From Monosiga brevicollis MX1 (Eukaryota; Opisthokonta; Choanoflagellata; Craspedida; Salpingoecidae): a stretch of DNA of 64,000 nucleotides. Under the pieces are notes generated by a model, which saw nothing but the letters and a program-made list of their open reading frames with translations, had not been told where the DNA came from and searched no databases. Where the stretch lies: positions 462,237-526,236 of the forward strand of contig NW_001865059.1 of assembly GCF_000002865.3 (NCBI RefSeq), given 5' to 3'. How positions within the stretch are numbered: position 1 is the first letter of the stretch; each line of letters opens with the position of its first letter. A program made the translations under genes and the position numbers. Shown piece by piece: positions 1 to 10,634 of the stretch.

Positions 1-34
1 TGAACACATGCACACACAGCACACCGACTCGCAC

Positions 35-691
35 TCAGGCTCGATGCCGAGAGAAAAAAGAAAATTTTGAGGAAAGAAGGTGGCGCCGCCACTCGAAAGA
101 AAAGAACAACGCGGAAGGCAAGGTGGGACAAGATGGGAAGCGGGGGAGGGAGGGGGGGGTCAGCGCACCATTGGCCTGTTTGGCGGTGATGGTCATCCGT
201 GCAGACAGCTGGCGCAGCCGTCGACGCCACACATCTGAGCACGCTGTATGATACGAGTGGTGCTGCTCGCAGATGGGACAGCACGTCAGTGCCTTGTTGG
301 GCAGGCGCTGCTGGTTGTCGGGACACTGCGGCAGTTCGTTCTGGTCTTCCGCGAGTGGGGTGGCGTTGGTACCCAAAAAGCACTTGTGGTAAAAGTTGGT
401 CACCGTGCTTTCATAGTGGCATCTGTAACATTGGACTCGAGTCGTTTCACATAAGAGCTCCACGAGGCGAATGGGCGTCCGTGTATAGTATCGGAGAGTC
501 GTGCGGCGACACGCTGCACACGCCGTGAGAGGTACTTTATCAGGATAGGTGCACACTTTAATGCTTGGCGTGATGGCCCCACATAAAGCACAGGTCAGGG
601 CTGCCCGAACGTGTGGCTCCAATCGCAAGGCCTGCTCTGGCGAGAACTTGAACCGAAGCCCAGGCTTTGCCTGGCTCGATGCCGCCGCCAT
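35..691 (-). CDS. Cysteine-rich, probable zinc-binding protein (unknown family)
   Basis: Open frame of 218 codons with an ATG at 691 in a GCCGCCATGG-like context. Paired cysteines are spaced as in treble-clef or zinc-ribbon proteins: C34/C37 (CALC), C58/C61 (CAAC), C88/C91 (CYRC) with C104 and nearby histidines, and C137-C138/C141 (CCPIC) with C151. This is enough for two or three zinc sites. The last ~40 residues become Pro/Ser/Phe rich and look like intron or UTR read-through, so the true 3' end is probably spliced and may lie left of the window. I do not recognise the family; a role in protein or nucleic-acid binding is only inference. Confidence 0.6.
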   Translation of the reverse strand: MAAASSQAKPGLRFKFSPEQALRLEPHVRAALTCALCGAITPSIKVCTYPDKVPLTACAACRRTTLRYYTRTPIRLVELLCETTRVQCYRCHYESTVTNFYHKCFLGTNATPLAEDQNELPQCPDNQQRLPNKALTCCPICEQHHSYHTACSDVWRRRLRQLSARMTITAKQANGALTPPSLPRFPSCPTLPSALFFSFEWRRHLLSSKFSFFSRHRA

Positions 692-1139
692 GGCGCCGCC
701 ACCACCACCACCACCGCGGCGAATTATGGCTGGCTCACCTATTGATCAAAAATTCCCCTCTACCCCACTTCCCTCACCAAATCACGAACCAAGCAGGCCA
801 GCACAGCCACCCGGCCCCTCCACACACATACACACATACACACCCATGCACGACCCCTCGCCGTTTCCCTGAGCCTTTTCGGTCCTCCGCCCGCCCGCGA
901 GGTATTGAGCAGCCGTACCGACCAGCGCGACTCGGGATCGCCGAACTGATGCGCCAGCGTCACAAGCAGATTTCAAAAAACGGTGACTCACTTCAACTCG
1001 ACATTGGAGCTGCAACATCTCATCGACACATTAGTAAGAGTTTTACTTATGAATCCAGGATATCTGCATCAAGTCGATAATTTGATACATGAACTTTACC
1101 TTTCGACTGTCAGAAAAAACTGTCTTTGCCTCTTGTATC

Positions 1140-1264
1140 ATTTTCTTCATCTTCTTCATCTTTTTCTTCATCTTCTTCATCTTCTACTTTGAGTTATACC
1201 CAATATTGTTATTCTTCTTCTTCTTCTTCTTCTTCATCATCTTCTTCTTCTTCTTCTTTGCAGC

Positions 1265-1320
<56 letters not shown>

Positions 1321-1336
1321 CTCTCTCAAACTCTCT

Positions 1337-1391
<55 letters not shown>
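1140..1391. repeat. CTT/CAT tract followed by long (CT)n microsatellite
   Basis: A CTT/CAT trinucleotide-rich stretch (about 1140-1260) runs into a pure (CT)n array from about 1267, interrupted by three AAACTCTCTC units near 1318-1340. The ORFs crossing it encode only Ser/Leu/Phe or Arg/Glu alternation and are artefacts. Confidence 0.95.
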
Positions 1392-1394
<3 letters not shown>

Positions 1395-1843
1395 CGGCGC
1401 TCTCTCTCATCCTCGGATGGGCATGCACGAGGGCAGGCGTTGAGGCAGGCATGCCGTCGCACAAGGCCCCGGCGTGATGGCAAATGCAGCAGAGGCCCTC
1501 TCCACCTGTGCCGGGATCCTGGAACAGTAAGTGCCATATTGATGCTCCCATCGCCGTGCCTTTAGATCTGAATTCAATGTCTCTTCCCTTCCCCGCCTCC
1601 CTAATCATGTAGATTGATGTTGCTGTTTGAGCAACGGCTGCTGGTTGTTGAAACCCAAGTTGCGCGCTGCGATGCTGCCATCCACCTCTGCCTCACCCTT
1701 TTGCGCCAGCCGTTGTACGTCCACTTGGCTACCCACACTGCACGCCACTTGGCGACCCACACTGCACGCCATCTTTGCGTCGCTCAACGCTCCGCCCCTC
1801 GCAGCTCACCGCCGCCACGCTCTTGCTCTTGAGTGCACAGAGG

Positions 1844-3660
1844 AGAAGAGCGCATACTCGCTCTCACAGGCCGCCAGCCACCCCCTTCAGTCCCCGAGTG
1901 TGCTCCAACCGCCGACGCAGATGACGATGCTGCCTCTGCAGCTCTCTCCCACCTCGAACATAGTTTACACACTGCGCGCCGCTTACGCGCCAGCACCCAC
2001 GCACACATCCATGGCTCGCAGGAACCAACGCCTTCTCTAGACCAAGCGCCCTCTGGCAGTACCGAGGAAGCTGTCGACGCTGGTGACTGGCACGTGGATG
2101 ATGAAACGCTCACGCCAGCTGAACCCAGCCCCCTCGACCAAGCCCCTCCGCACATCTCCACCCGCGCGCGCGATCGCACGCGTCGCCAGCATGCCGCTTA
2201 CGGCGCCCCCGCTGCCCCGCGGTCTTCGCGGAGTGTAGCCGCAACCCGGGCCTCAACTCGTGGCCGTGCTAGGGCCGGTTCCACGCGTGGGCGTGCCACG
2301 CCAACCGCGCCCACGCCCGCTATCCAGCCAAGCCGCTCCACTCGGCGTGGTGCTGCTGCCACATCGAGCAGAGGAAGCCGCACCAACCTCGCTCGAAAAA
2401 GCCAGCGAAGGCCTGGCGACCCTGCCATGGCATCCTCGAGCTCAACCGGCTCCACCGCAAACGAAAACTCGCGTGCCTCGCGCTCGGGTGTCTCTGCGAC
2501 CAAACCATCAGTACAGGCCGGCACTCGTGCCCACGCTGGCGCTGCCGCCACCGCCAACAAATCAATATCCAAGCCTGGACCTACATCTGCGCCTGGACGC
2601 GCAAGTCCCCCAAATGATGACAGCTCTGCGCCAAAACATCTGGCAGACCTAACGATTCGCCTTCCTAGTGGCCTGCGCCATGAGCTCAAGCGATATGATG
2701 ATTGCATGCGCAGCCTGGTGGCGACCTGTCAAGACGACTTGTTGGCGCAAGACGTGGATCGTGAGGGCCAGGCTTTTCTTGCGAGCTTTGACGAACCCTC
2801 CCCGACCCATCTCCTCGAGCAGTTGCTAGCTGAGAATGAGCAACGCCTGCCTTGTGAGCTGGTGGCTGCAACGCAGGAGGTCATCGCCAACGCCAAACTG
2901 ACGCATACCACCCCCGATGCAACCGATGCCAGCGACACGACCGCCGAAGACTCGGCACTATGCACCTTGCCTCAACCTGCCGCTGCCTACTTTACCACTT
3001 CCCTTTCCGAGAGCGAGTGCGAAACATATGTGCACTCGATTCTGCACCAAGCACGCACTGAGGGCGACGCGCCCAACATGATCAGTCAAGGCAAGTCGCG
3101 GGACTTGGGCGCTGCACAAGTGGCACCAGGCCTCGCTCGCCACCGACTCGCGCCCGGCTTACGCCGCAGCGCCTGGCTACATCCCGTCTCCTCCTGGATG
3201 GCCTCTTCCGCTGCTGATGCAGGCAACATGAATGACACCACGGCACAGGTAAATGAATTTGCCTCTGACTCGCTCACACGCTCGGTCAACACTTGTGGGG
3301 CTCTGATCAAGGTGTTGTTTTTTACTTGGTCACACAGCTGGCCACCTTGCAGGAGGATTGTGCTGCTGATACAGATGCCCTCAGCACGGCAGCCTCCATG
3401 CTGGCAGAGGCCAATGATGCTGCTACGCTCCGGGTAAGACGCCCAAAATCCCACACGCCTTGATCTTTGCCTGGAGGTGTCTACGCTGACATGCCCCCGC
3501 CCTCCTCACACGTTGTCTCGGACGTTGCTCCTCTTTTTGCTTGTATGGCCATTTTCGTTTTTTTCCAAAGGCCTATGCTGGGATTCAGCGCTGTCTGTAT
3601 GCGTTTGAGCACCCTGAAGCTCGTGATCGACCCATTTTTGTGGCCGACGCGGTTGAGTAG
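1844..3660 (+). CDS. Unknown protein with long disordered basic N-terminus, at least 3 exons
   Basis: The main exon is open from just after a stop at 1830-1832 to about 3313. It has no ATG at its 5' end, so the start codon lies in an upstream exon I cannot place; the acceptor is probably a CAG near 1840-1870. The first ~250 residues are Ala/Ser/Arg/Thr/Pro rich, basic and probably disordered. A more ordered region follows from 'LPSGLRHELKRYDDCMRSL' onward. Two introns are supported by clean phase-0 joins: donor GTGTTG at about 3313 to acceptor CACAG before an exon reading LATLQEDCAADTDALS, and donor GTAAGA at about 3434 to acceptor AAAG before AYAGIQRCLYAFEHPEARD, which ends at TAG 3658-3660. 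The family is unrecognised. The layout of a disordered N-terminus and short helical C-terminus would suit a chromatin or kinetochore protein, but this is speculation. Confidence 0.6.
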
Positions 3661-3933
3661 CCGCTGCAAGCAGTAAGCCCCAAAGCATTGTGGAGTCGGA
3701 TCCCGGCCTGCTCATAAAAAAAAAAGTTTCAATTTAACCAATTTAACCAAGTCGCAACAGGTCAATTCTCTGGCTCACTTAACGCTCAATGATGCAAATT
3801 AAAGTTAAACAAGAAGGGCAAGGTGCACGCGAGCTCATGCCGCCGAGCAGGCTTTCACCAACCCAACCGAAACAGGGCGATCACACAGAAGCCAAATCAA
3901 GAGCAATTCACATTCTGGATTGTATGAGAAGAG
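3661..3933. other. Intergenic between two convergent genes
   Basis: AT-richer stretch with A9 near 3717. It is the shared 3' flank of the genes ending at 3660 (+) and 3934 (-). No gene seen. Confidence 0.6.
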
Positions 3934-5510
3934 CTAAACTCGTTCTTCACGGGGAGGCGGTTGTTGCCACGTGGCCGTGCCACCCAACGGAATAAAGTTG
4001 AGCTGTTGGCGTGTAGCGTCTGCAACGCGCTTGAGCACAATTGTGATGGCCTCCTTATCGTGAGCCGCTTGGCGGGAGCAACGTTTTAGGGTGGTGAGCA
4101 CATCCTCATCTGATATGCCTTGCAGAGGCGTGTCATTGACCTGCAAGTCGGGTTCAGGAAACGCAAGCTCGTGAACGGCCAGAGCGGATAGCCGTAGCTG
4201 CGGATCGCGGGGGGGGGGAATAACGTACGGCGACAAACACGTCACCCAGACGAATTTCCACTGTCTCGTGGTTCCATGCGGGTTGGCCTGGCAAGACCTC
4301 CCTATAAACCATGTCGTAAGAAGAAGCAAGCACGCCAACCAGGAAGTAGGGTGCATGCGCGTGCCATATGGTGCGCAAGGCCCGAGCATCGCTTGTGCGG
4401 TGTGCGAGGTAGTCAGTTGCGGTTGGGCGATGGTGTCGCACACGGGTGGCTTCTGGCCGTACCGAACAATGGTGGCATCGACCGACTCGTAGCCGCTGAT
4501 GCTCGGGCAAGGTGCGGTCAGGATCCCAATCCGGCCTGCGCGCACAAGGAATCACCATGCATTGCTTAAAGTGAGCCGGCGGTGCGAGCAGAGAGCGGCA
4601 AGAAAAACTGTTGATGGATGGTGCACGTGGTTTACCACTAGGGGTAGGCTGGAGTTCGCATTCGTAGCAACTACCGTCCGCCACTTGAAGCTTCTCTGAT
4701 TGGAGGCGCTTGAGCGGACCTGACACGACGCAGCAGAACCAAGGTGAGTTGCGTTTGTTACCCGTAACAGCCGTTGACTCTGACGGCTTGGCTCTTGCGC
4801 GGCCAAAGCCACCTGCGACCATTCTTGGGGTGGTATCGCACGAGGGGCTCGAGTGTGAACTACGTACGGGGCGGTGAGCGTGGCTGCTGGCGTTGCGCCG
4901 CGTTGTGGTTCAGATTGGGTGATTTGTGCATTGTGAAAAACCGGGTTGCAGTCAAGAGGCTCTCGCGGCGACGAGAGCGCCCTCTTGAATCGGTCGTGAG
5001 GACGAGGCGGGTGGTTGAGGGAGATTCAGGCAGCAAGGACAGGGGTGGCTGGTCCGGATCGAGCGTGGGCATGGGTAGACCTTTGCTCTCAAGCTCGGGT
5101 GGGGCTTCGACGGGCGTGCTCAGTAGGTTGTTTGAGCTTTTAAGCTGGCGCAATTGCCGGGGCAACGGCCGCGCCGTGTCCCGTAGAACGTGGGGCGAGG
5201 CAGGCGTGGGAGAGGCTTGCCGTGGAGATTGAGCGCCCTGAGGCGTTGGACTCGGCCCTGCTGGCTCCTTAACCAAAGGTTCCGCGCTCGGTGCGGGGTT
5301 GGGAGTCGGGGGCTGGCGTCGAGGCTTGTCCGTGCTCTGTCGCGGCTCTACCGGGGCAGCGATGGGCTCAGATACGTTTCGATGCCGGTGAAGTCGATGT
5401 AGAAAACCATGACCCGAGTGCGGATGAGCCTGCTTGGCCCCAGCCACCTCTGCACCATGACTCGCGGATGAGTCTTGTGTCCGCTCGCCCTTGGACTGTC
5501 CCTTGGTCAT
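3934..5510 (-). CDS. Unknown conserved-looking protein with Pro-rich N-terminus
   Basis: Likely start is ATG 5510 (MTKGQSKGERTQ). The first exon, to about 4870, is Pro/Ser/Arg rich and disordered. A frame change after about 4870 implies an intron. The second block (about 4820-4215) reads coherently and includes 'SCYECELQPTPSGK', 'RCHHCSVRPEATRVRHH' and 'NHETVEIRLGDVFVAV'. A short intron (donor GTACGT at about 4230, acceptor CGCAG at about 4196) leads to the last exon, beginning LRLSALAVHELAFPEPDLQ and ending at 3934. The C-terminus has a helical stretch, 'DEDVLTTLKRCSRQAAHDKE'. I cannot name the fold; the CxxC pairs suggest a possible metal site. The acidic C-terminal region and the central block look globular. 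Confidence 0.6.
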
Positions 5511-5534
5511 GGTGTGTGTTGGATGCAAAACCTG

Positions 5535-5745
5535 ACACACACACTCTCTCTCTCTCGATCTCTCTCTTGATCTCTTGATATCTTGATCTCTCTCTTTGAT
5601 CTCTCTCTCTCTTCTCTCTCTCCTCTCTATCTCTCTCTTGATCTCTCTTGATCTCTTAGTCTCTCTCTTTCTTGATTACTCATCTCTCTTTCTCAACTCT
5701 ATCTCTCTCTCAATCTCTTAATCTCTCTCTGTCTCTTACAATTCC
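5535..5745. repeat. Degenerate (CT)n / GATCTCTCT minisatellite
   Basis: An irregular array of CTCTCT units punctuated by GATCTCTTGAT-type units. It begins about 25 bp upstream of the start codon of the minus-strand gene at 5510, so it is probably in its 5' UTR or promoter (seen on the coding strand as GA-rich). Confidence 0.9.
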
Positions 5746-6243
5746 GAGAGAAATTGAGCCTAAATTGAGCATAAATTATGGAGGAATTCAGTAAAATTCG
5801 GCAGTATGCTTCCCTGGCCCTGTTTGGGCTCTACAGCCGAGCTGGTGGCCCACAAGGCGTCGGATAAATTGATCTTGGGATGTGGGTGGGCCAAAGTGCA
5901 CGCCAGGGAAATGAATTATATGAACCAATTATCGACTATCCTCGCTCATTTCGAGCTGATACAGCCAAAACAAACTGGGGTCATTTAGGAGAATGCACCA
6001 TGCCACGTTTATATAAAAAGTCAGCTGTAAATGCCAGCGTGTAAACTCGTGGCGCTGCGGGCTGCAGTAATGCTGTTCAAGTCCAAGTGTCTATTGGACA
6101 AGTCGGGCCATTACGACCCTTGCCAGTTCCACTTTTAGAAACAAAACAATATGGCAGCTGATAGAAAATAAATAGGGAAGCCCGGAAGCTTGGATCAAAA
6201 AAAAAAGATCCCAACGCGAAGATTGGAAAGGGTTTTGTCCTTG
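5746..6243. other. Intergenic, no gene recognised
   Basis: AT-richer sequence with no convincing coding frame. It contains an A10 tract near 6199. It is the upstream flank of the 5510 gene and the downstream flank of the gene ending at 6244. Confidence 0.5.
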
Positions 6244-9200
6244 TTACGCGACAGCGGCAGACGACGGATTTTGAAACGGGTAAGGGCGCCGCGCCACCGT
6301 GCGACCAGCATACACGAGGGAGGCGCTGGCTTGAAGTGATTGCAATGCCGTGCGCACGTGTAGGGTGGAGGTCGAAGCCGTATCTGCATCCTGTGAGGGC
6401 ACGGGCACCGCCTTGGCTGGCGCTCCGGCACTGCGTGGATTGGCCTGGCGAACTTGCATATCCTCCATAAGGGATGCCAGGTCTTGACGTAAAGAGCGCA
6501 AGAGCGCCGTCGAATCGCATCCATTGTTCGTGTTCATGTGTGGCACAGAGGAAGTCGGACCCGTGGACGGAGCTGACACCGGCGGGGATACTGGTGGTGC
6601 TGAACCCTGGTTCTGAGAACTGGCACGTGGTGGGTTGGACTGACCAGGCTGCGTGGACGCCATGCCGCTGGGAGCCACAAGCAAGTCAAACCATGCGTTA
6701 TCCAGAGCCTCACTGCTGACCACGCTTGCTCGGTCATCCACCTCGGCCTCCATGCCTGCGCGGGGCTGCTGTGGTCCCGTTGCCGTCGCCGCCGCCTCAT
6801 GTCCGCTTGTACTTGCCTCCATCGGCAGTCGCTCCATCAAATCCGAGAGGCGTAACTCGCCGGCAGAGAGAGCCCGGCTCGAGGCAGCAGCAGCGCTCTG
6901 CACATCCCAATTTGTCTCAGTGGCTGCTGGTCTGGCCGCCATGGGTTGCTGTTGCAAAGCGGCCTCGGGCTGAGGGCTCGCTGGCGTATTGTCAACCGCA
7001 GCCTCAGGATTTCCGCCTTGGTGGGCTGGAGCCTGAGTGTCAGCGTTTGCGTTTGACGCGCCATCAGACGAGTCATCTCCGTCGACTGCTGCCAACGGCG
7101 TAAACCATGTCCTCACTGCATGTTTCGGCACAAGGCAATCGTTTGTGAGTTGAGAGCAGGCAGCCCATATATGCGTGCTCAAAAACCACTGGGCAAGAAC
7201 ACACGCACCTTGTGCACGTCGCGGTTGGCTGCCCCCGGGGGTCAACGCTGTGTCGATGACGTCCCACGCAGAGGTACCGTCCCCGAGATGAATACGGCGG
7301 CTCGTATGGCCCTGCGGAGAGGCAAAAGTCACGCGTGCTACAAGACATAATCCAAAGTGAGCGTGAAGCCAGAGGGTTGCGACAATAGGCGGACAATCTC
7401 TCAGCCCTCACCTCGACTTCCACTGGCATCGGATTGCTGATGCATCGACACATCGGTGGGTTGAAGACGAGGCGCAGGATCACTCTGTGCCGGTGGGGAA
7501 GCTTCGTTGCTTGCCAGATTGTCGGCGGCAACAGCTGCGTTGTCCGGCTGCTTTGGTGGCATTGACTGCGTAGGGACGTCCGTGTCCTCTGGTTCAGCCC
7601 CACTCAGATCAAGAAGGTCTCTGGAGGCGCCTTTGTCAGCGCCTTGGGCTTGTTTGACTGAAGGGCTCCTGGCTCGGGCAAAAGTCGGTCCTACTGCGCT
7701 GGAGTCGGCCGGGCTGCTCTCGACCACCGGCTGTAAGGGGGCAGCTCGCATGGGGACGTTCAAATCTAACATGGCAGCAAAGCGACCTTCAGTTTGCACA
7801 TGCTTGACTGCTGTGCAGCTCATTCCACTACCAAACTTAAAAAGGACATCAGGCATCATTGGGCGAGCAGCTCTCACCGTGGACCAAAGCTTGCGCCACA
7901 ATCCGGCGCATAGGCTGCGGTCCTGCCGCGCTTGGGGCTTTTGTGCGCGGGGCTGCAGATCTCAATGGCTGGCGGGGCTGCGACTCATCCACAAAATCCT
8001 CGGGCTTGACGGTGCTAGTCTCTTGGGTAGGGCCACTGGCGATGGGAAACCAGGGCTCACGCTCAGGGTGATCAAAGGGCTCCACATCGCGCCCGTAAAC
8101 CGTGTCGTCCCCTTTCGGCAGCGACGTTGCAGCGTGAGAAGCCATTCGTCGCGGCGGCCGATGGTTGATGCGTGTTGAGCAGGTAAAATGGAGACAAGTT
8201 GGGCATACCTCGACGCTCATCAAACAAAGCTTCCGTGGCTTGGGCCAACGTGGCTTGTCGGACTGCTCGGCGCTGTGGAATCTCGCGGGGCTGACAAGTA
8301 TGGGGGCGCGGGCGCATTGAGTCGTTTTTCTGGACAGGTCTGGCCGAACATGCCCAACGTGAGTGCTTACCTCAACCAACATGGTTGCGCGGTCACTGAG
8401 CTCCAGCCGGCGCCGCTGACGCAAGTGCCGGTCAGCCTGATGCAGCTGCTCTTGTAGCTGTTCCTGTGCCTAACGGACTCAAAGCCGGCAAATCCAATTA
8501 GGCAGCGCAAGTCCTTCAAGGGGGCGGTGTTGGCTGTGGACGCGCATTACGAATTGCGGTCAACCAACCTTCTCTAGGCGCAGGCGTGTGAGGGCGGCCT
8601 TGCCTCGCTCAGTCCGCTTTTGATCGCGATCATGTCGCTGAGAGGCACTTAGCTGCAGCCATGCATGCCGTCATATGAGGATCGCACAGTACAACAGCCA
8701 AATACATTCGGCCCCGTTGCTAAGATTGGGCAAGTGGTTTACCATGGTCATTTCATGTTCTTGAGCTTGCATTTGATCAGCAAGCTCGGTGGCAGCTAGG
8801 GAAGCATCACCGTCCGCTCGCTGCACCCAGGCGGTCACTGGTTTTGGCTACGTGGTAATTAGCGGGTGGTCATGTGCATGAGGGCTGGGAATGACGAAGC
8901 TTGGCGCGAGCGCCTTCAGCTTTTGACGCTGGCGCTGAAGAGGCGGTGCTGGCAGATAACAAAACGATGACACTGACTGGCTTTGCATGCATAAAGGTAT
9001 GGGCATAGGCTTCGGCATCCCTTCGCTGGGGCAGGATGAGGTCACCAAGCTTGGCCACGTCGTCATCTTCACTTCTACTTAGAAAGGGCAGGTGAGTTCC
9101 GGGCCATGCAAAGACGCAGGCATTAGGCATCAAAAGGGGCTCGTACCGCTCGGCGGCTCGGCGTCGCTGCTCTGCAGCGATGGCCTGGGCCCGCTCACGT

Positions 9201-10012
9201 TCCTGGATGCGAACCGTCTCCCAGCGTGCCTTGGCAGCTGCAGAACGACCATGGATCCGTTTCTGTTCGTCTTGCAGCCAGGATTTAGCTTCTCGAGACC
9301 GCACTGCAGCACGGCGCTGTGCGAGCTATTACATGAGCGTCGAAGCACATGAATGTTTATATTCATACATTTGGGAAAAGCACATATATTTGGTCGGGTG
9401 TCGGATGAGCGAAGGCGGCCGGATCGATCTTCAGTCGAGCACGCGACGGGGCTAAAGGTCGTGCGGCGAGGCGAGGCAAACCTCCAAATGACGTTTTTTC
9501 TGCGCAGCTACGCGTGAGCTTTGGTCATGTTCAAGGGCACTGACATGTCCTCGGCCCATCTGTGTCAGGCAGAGCTGGTAGTCCTCAGCTAGGAGCTGTC
9601 GCTCGCGCGCGAGCTCGTCCCGCCACTCATTCTACTCCCGCGGAGACAAGAAGCGCGTCAGACCACAGGACAACGGCGTGTGCCGCGGCTATGCGCGGAA
9701 AAAGCCAGCACGGCCGACCGACCTCAAGTTGGTGTAGAACACGAGTCTCCAAACGCTGTCGTTCCTGATTAAAGCCATCGCGCACCCGGCGTGCAAATTC
9801 GCGCTCCTGCTCCCGCACCTGGTCATGTCGTTGTGAAGTGATGAAAATGACAAGTGAGTGGGAAATTAGAAACGGTCTGTTGCTTGGCGTGCGTTTCCCA
9901 TGACCATAAACTATTTCCTTCAGCGCAGCGCAGGCACCACCACAGCACGGGGCCAGGGCTCAATCCCCACCTCTTGCAATCGTCGCGCCGAATCCGTCGT
10001 TGCCGCGGTCAT
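6244..10012 (-). CDS. CEP295: CEP295/Ana1-like centriole protein, multi-exon
   Basis: Probable start is ATG 10012 (MTAATTDSARRLQE). The next exons match the N-terminal signature of vertebrate CEP295 (KIAA1731): 'QVREQEREFARRVRDGFNQE' here against QVREQERDIALQIREDIKQ in human. This is followed by 'CLTQMGRGHVSALEHD' (human LASLRSMGEGHRQAKEN), then 'RVAAQKKRHLE' and 'RSREAKSWLQDEQKRIHG'. Further helical exons follow, including 'QRHDRDQKRTERGKAALTR', 'AQEQLQEQLHQADRHLRQRR' and 'RQATLAQATEALFDERR'. The 3' half (about 7900-6244) is long, Ala/Pro/Gln/Ser rich and unrecognised; it may be the CEP295 tail or a separate gene. CEP295 proteins sit in the centriole wall and drive centriole-to-centrosome conversion. 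The family call rests on remembered similarity in the first third only. I see no C-terminal ALMS motif. Several intron boundaries are uncertain, including the one after the first exon. Confidence 0.7.
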
Positions 10013-10634
10013 CTTCTTGGGAGTTGTGATTTCAAATTTACCCGCAAAGAAAACTAAAACGCGTCGTGGTGTCGTGTTGCAAATACACCAACCGGTATTG
10101 TCAGATAAAATACACAGGGTTTGTCAACAAAACTGAGAAAAGCGCGGGAAATACATCTCTGGCCAGACGACACAACGTCAAAGCCTCTCTCGATTTGTCT
10201 TCACTTTTTATTCTTTTCTCTGGTAATAGCTTGTATTTTGAACAGGCTGCGCTTTCAATCTGTGCTTCCTCTCTGAAAACTTTAAAGCGCCTGCCCACAT
10301 TCTCTTAATAATACAACTTCACGCTCTCACTCTCTTCTCTTGGCTTTTGTTGCTTACCATCGTGCTCTTGAGTATTTTTTTTTTTCCTCTCCTCATTTGC
10401 TTGTGAAACGGTCCCAAAAGGCCATCAGTCCGAGCGTTGGGGTCGCTGGCTGCTGTCCCGATGCGCCACTGCAGGACACCTTTGGCGTCCGTGTGAGCAG
10501 TGCAGTCGACGGGGCGACAGCACTTCCTTTCTTGTCTGTTCTCTGCTAAGAGAAAGCATTTCATAAATTCTTGAAGATCCCAGGGTCGGACTGGCACCAC
10601 TGAAGGGGCGCAGGCACGCAAAACGACCACCATC
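10013..10634. promoter_or_regulatory. Divergent intergenic region
   Basis: It separates head-to-head genes starting at 10012 (-) and 10635 (+). It is AT-richer than its surroundings (about 10030-10400), with a T10 tract near 10375-10385. No coding frame is supported; a shared bidirectional promoter is inferred from position. Confidence 0.45.

Noticed and set aside
1089-1565. Ser/Leu- and Phe-rich ORFs over the CTT/CT repeats
   Set aside because: Simple-sequence artefact, with no splice or start context.
2198-2707. Antisense ORFs (up to 169 codons) opposite the 1844-3660 gene
   Set aside because: Shadow frames of a GC-rich coding exon, with no independent evidence.
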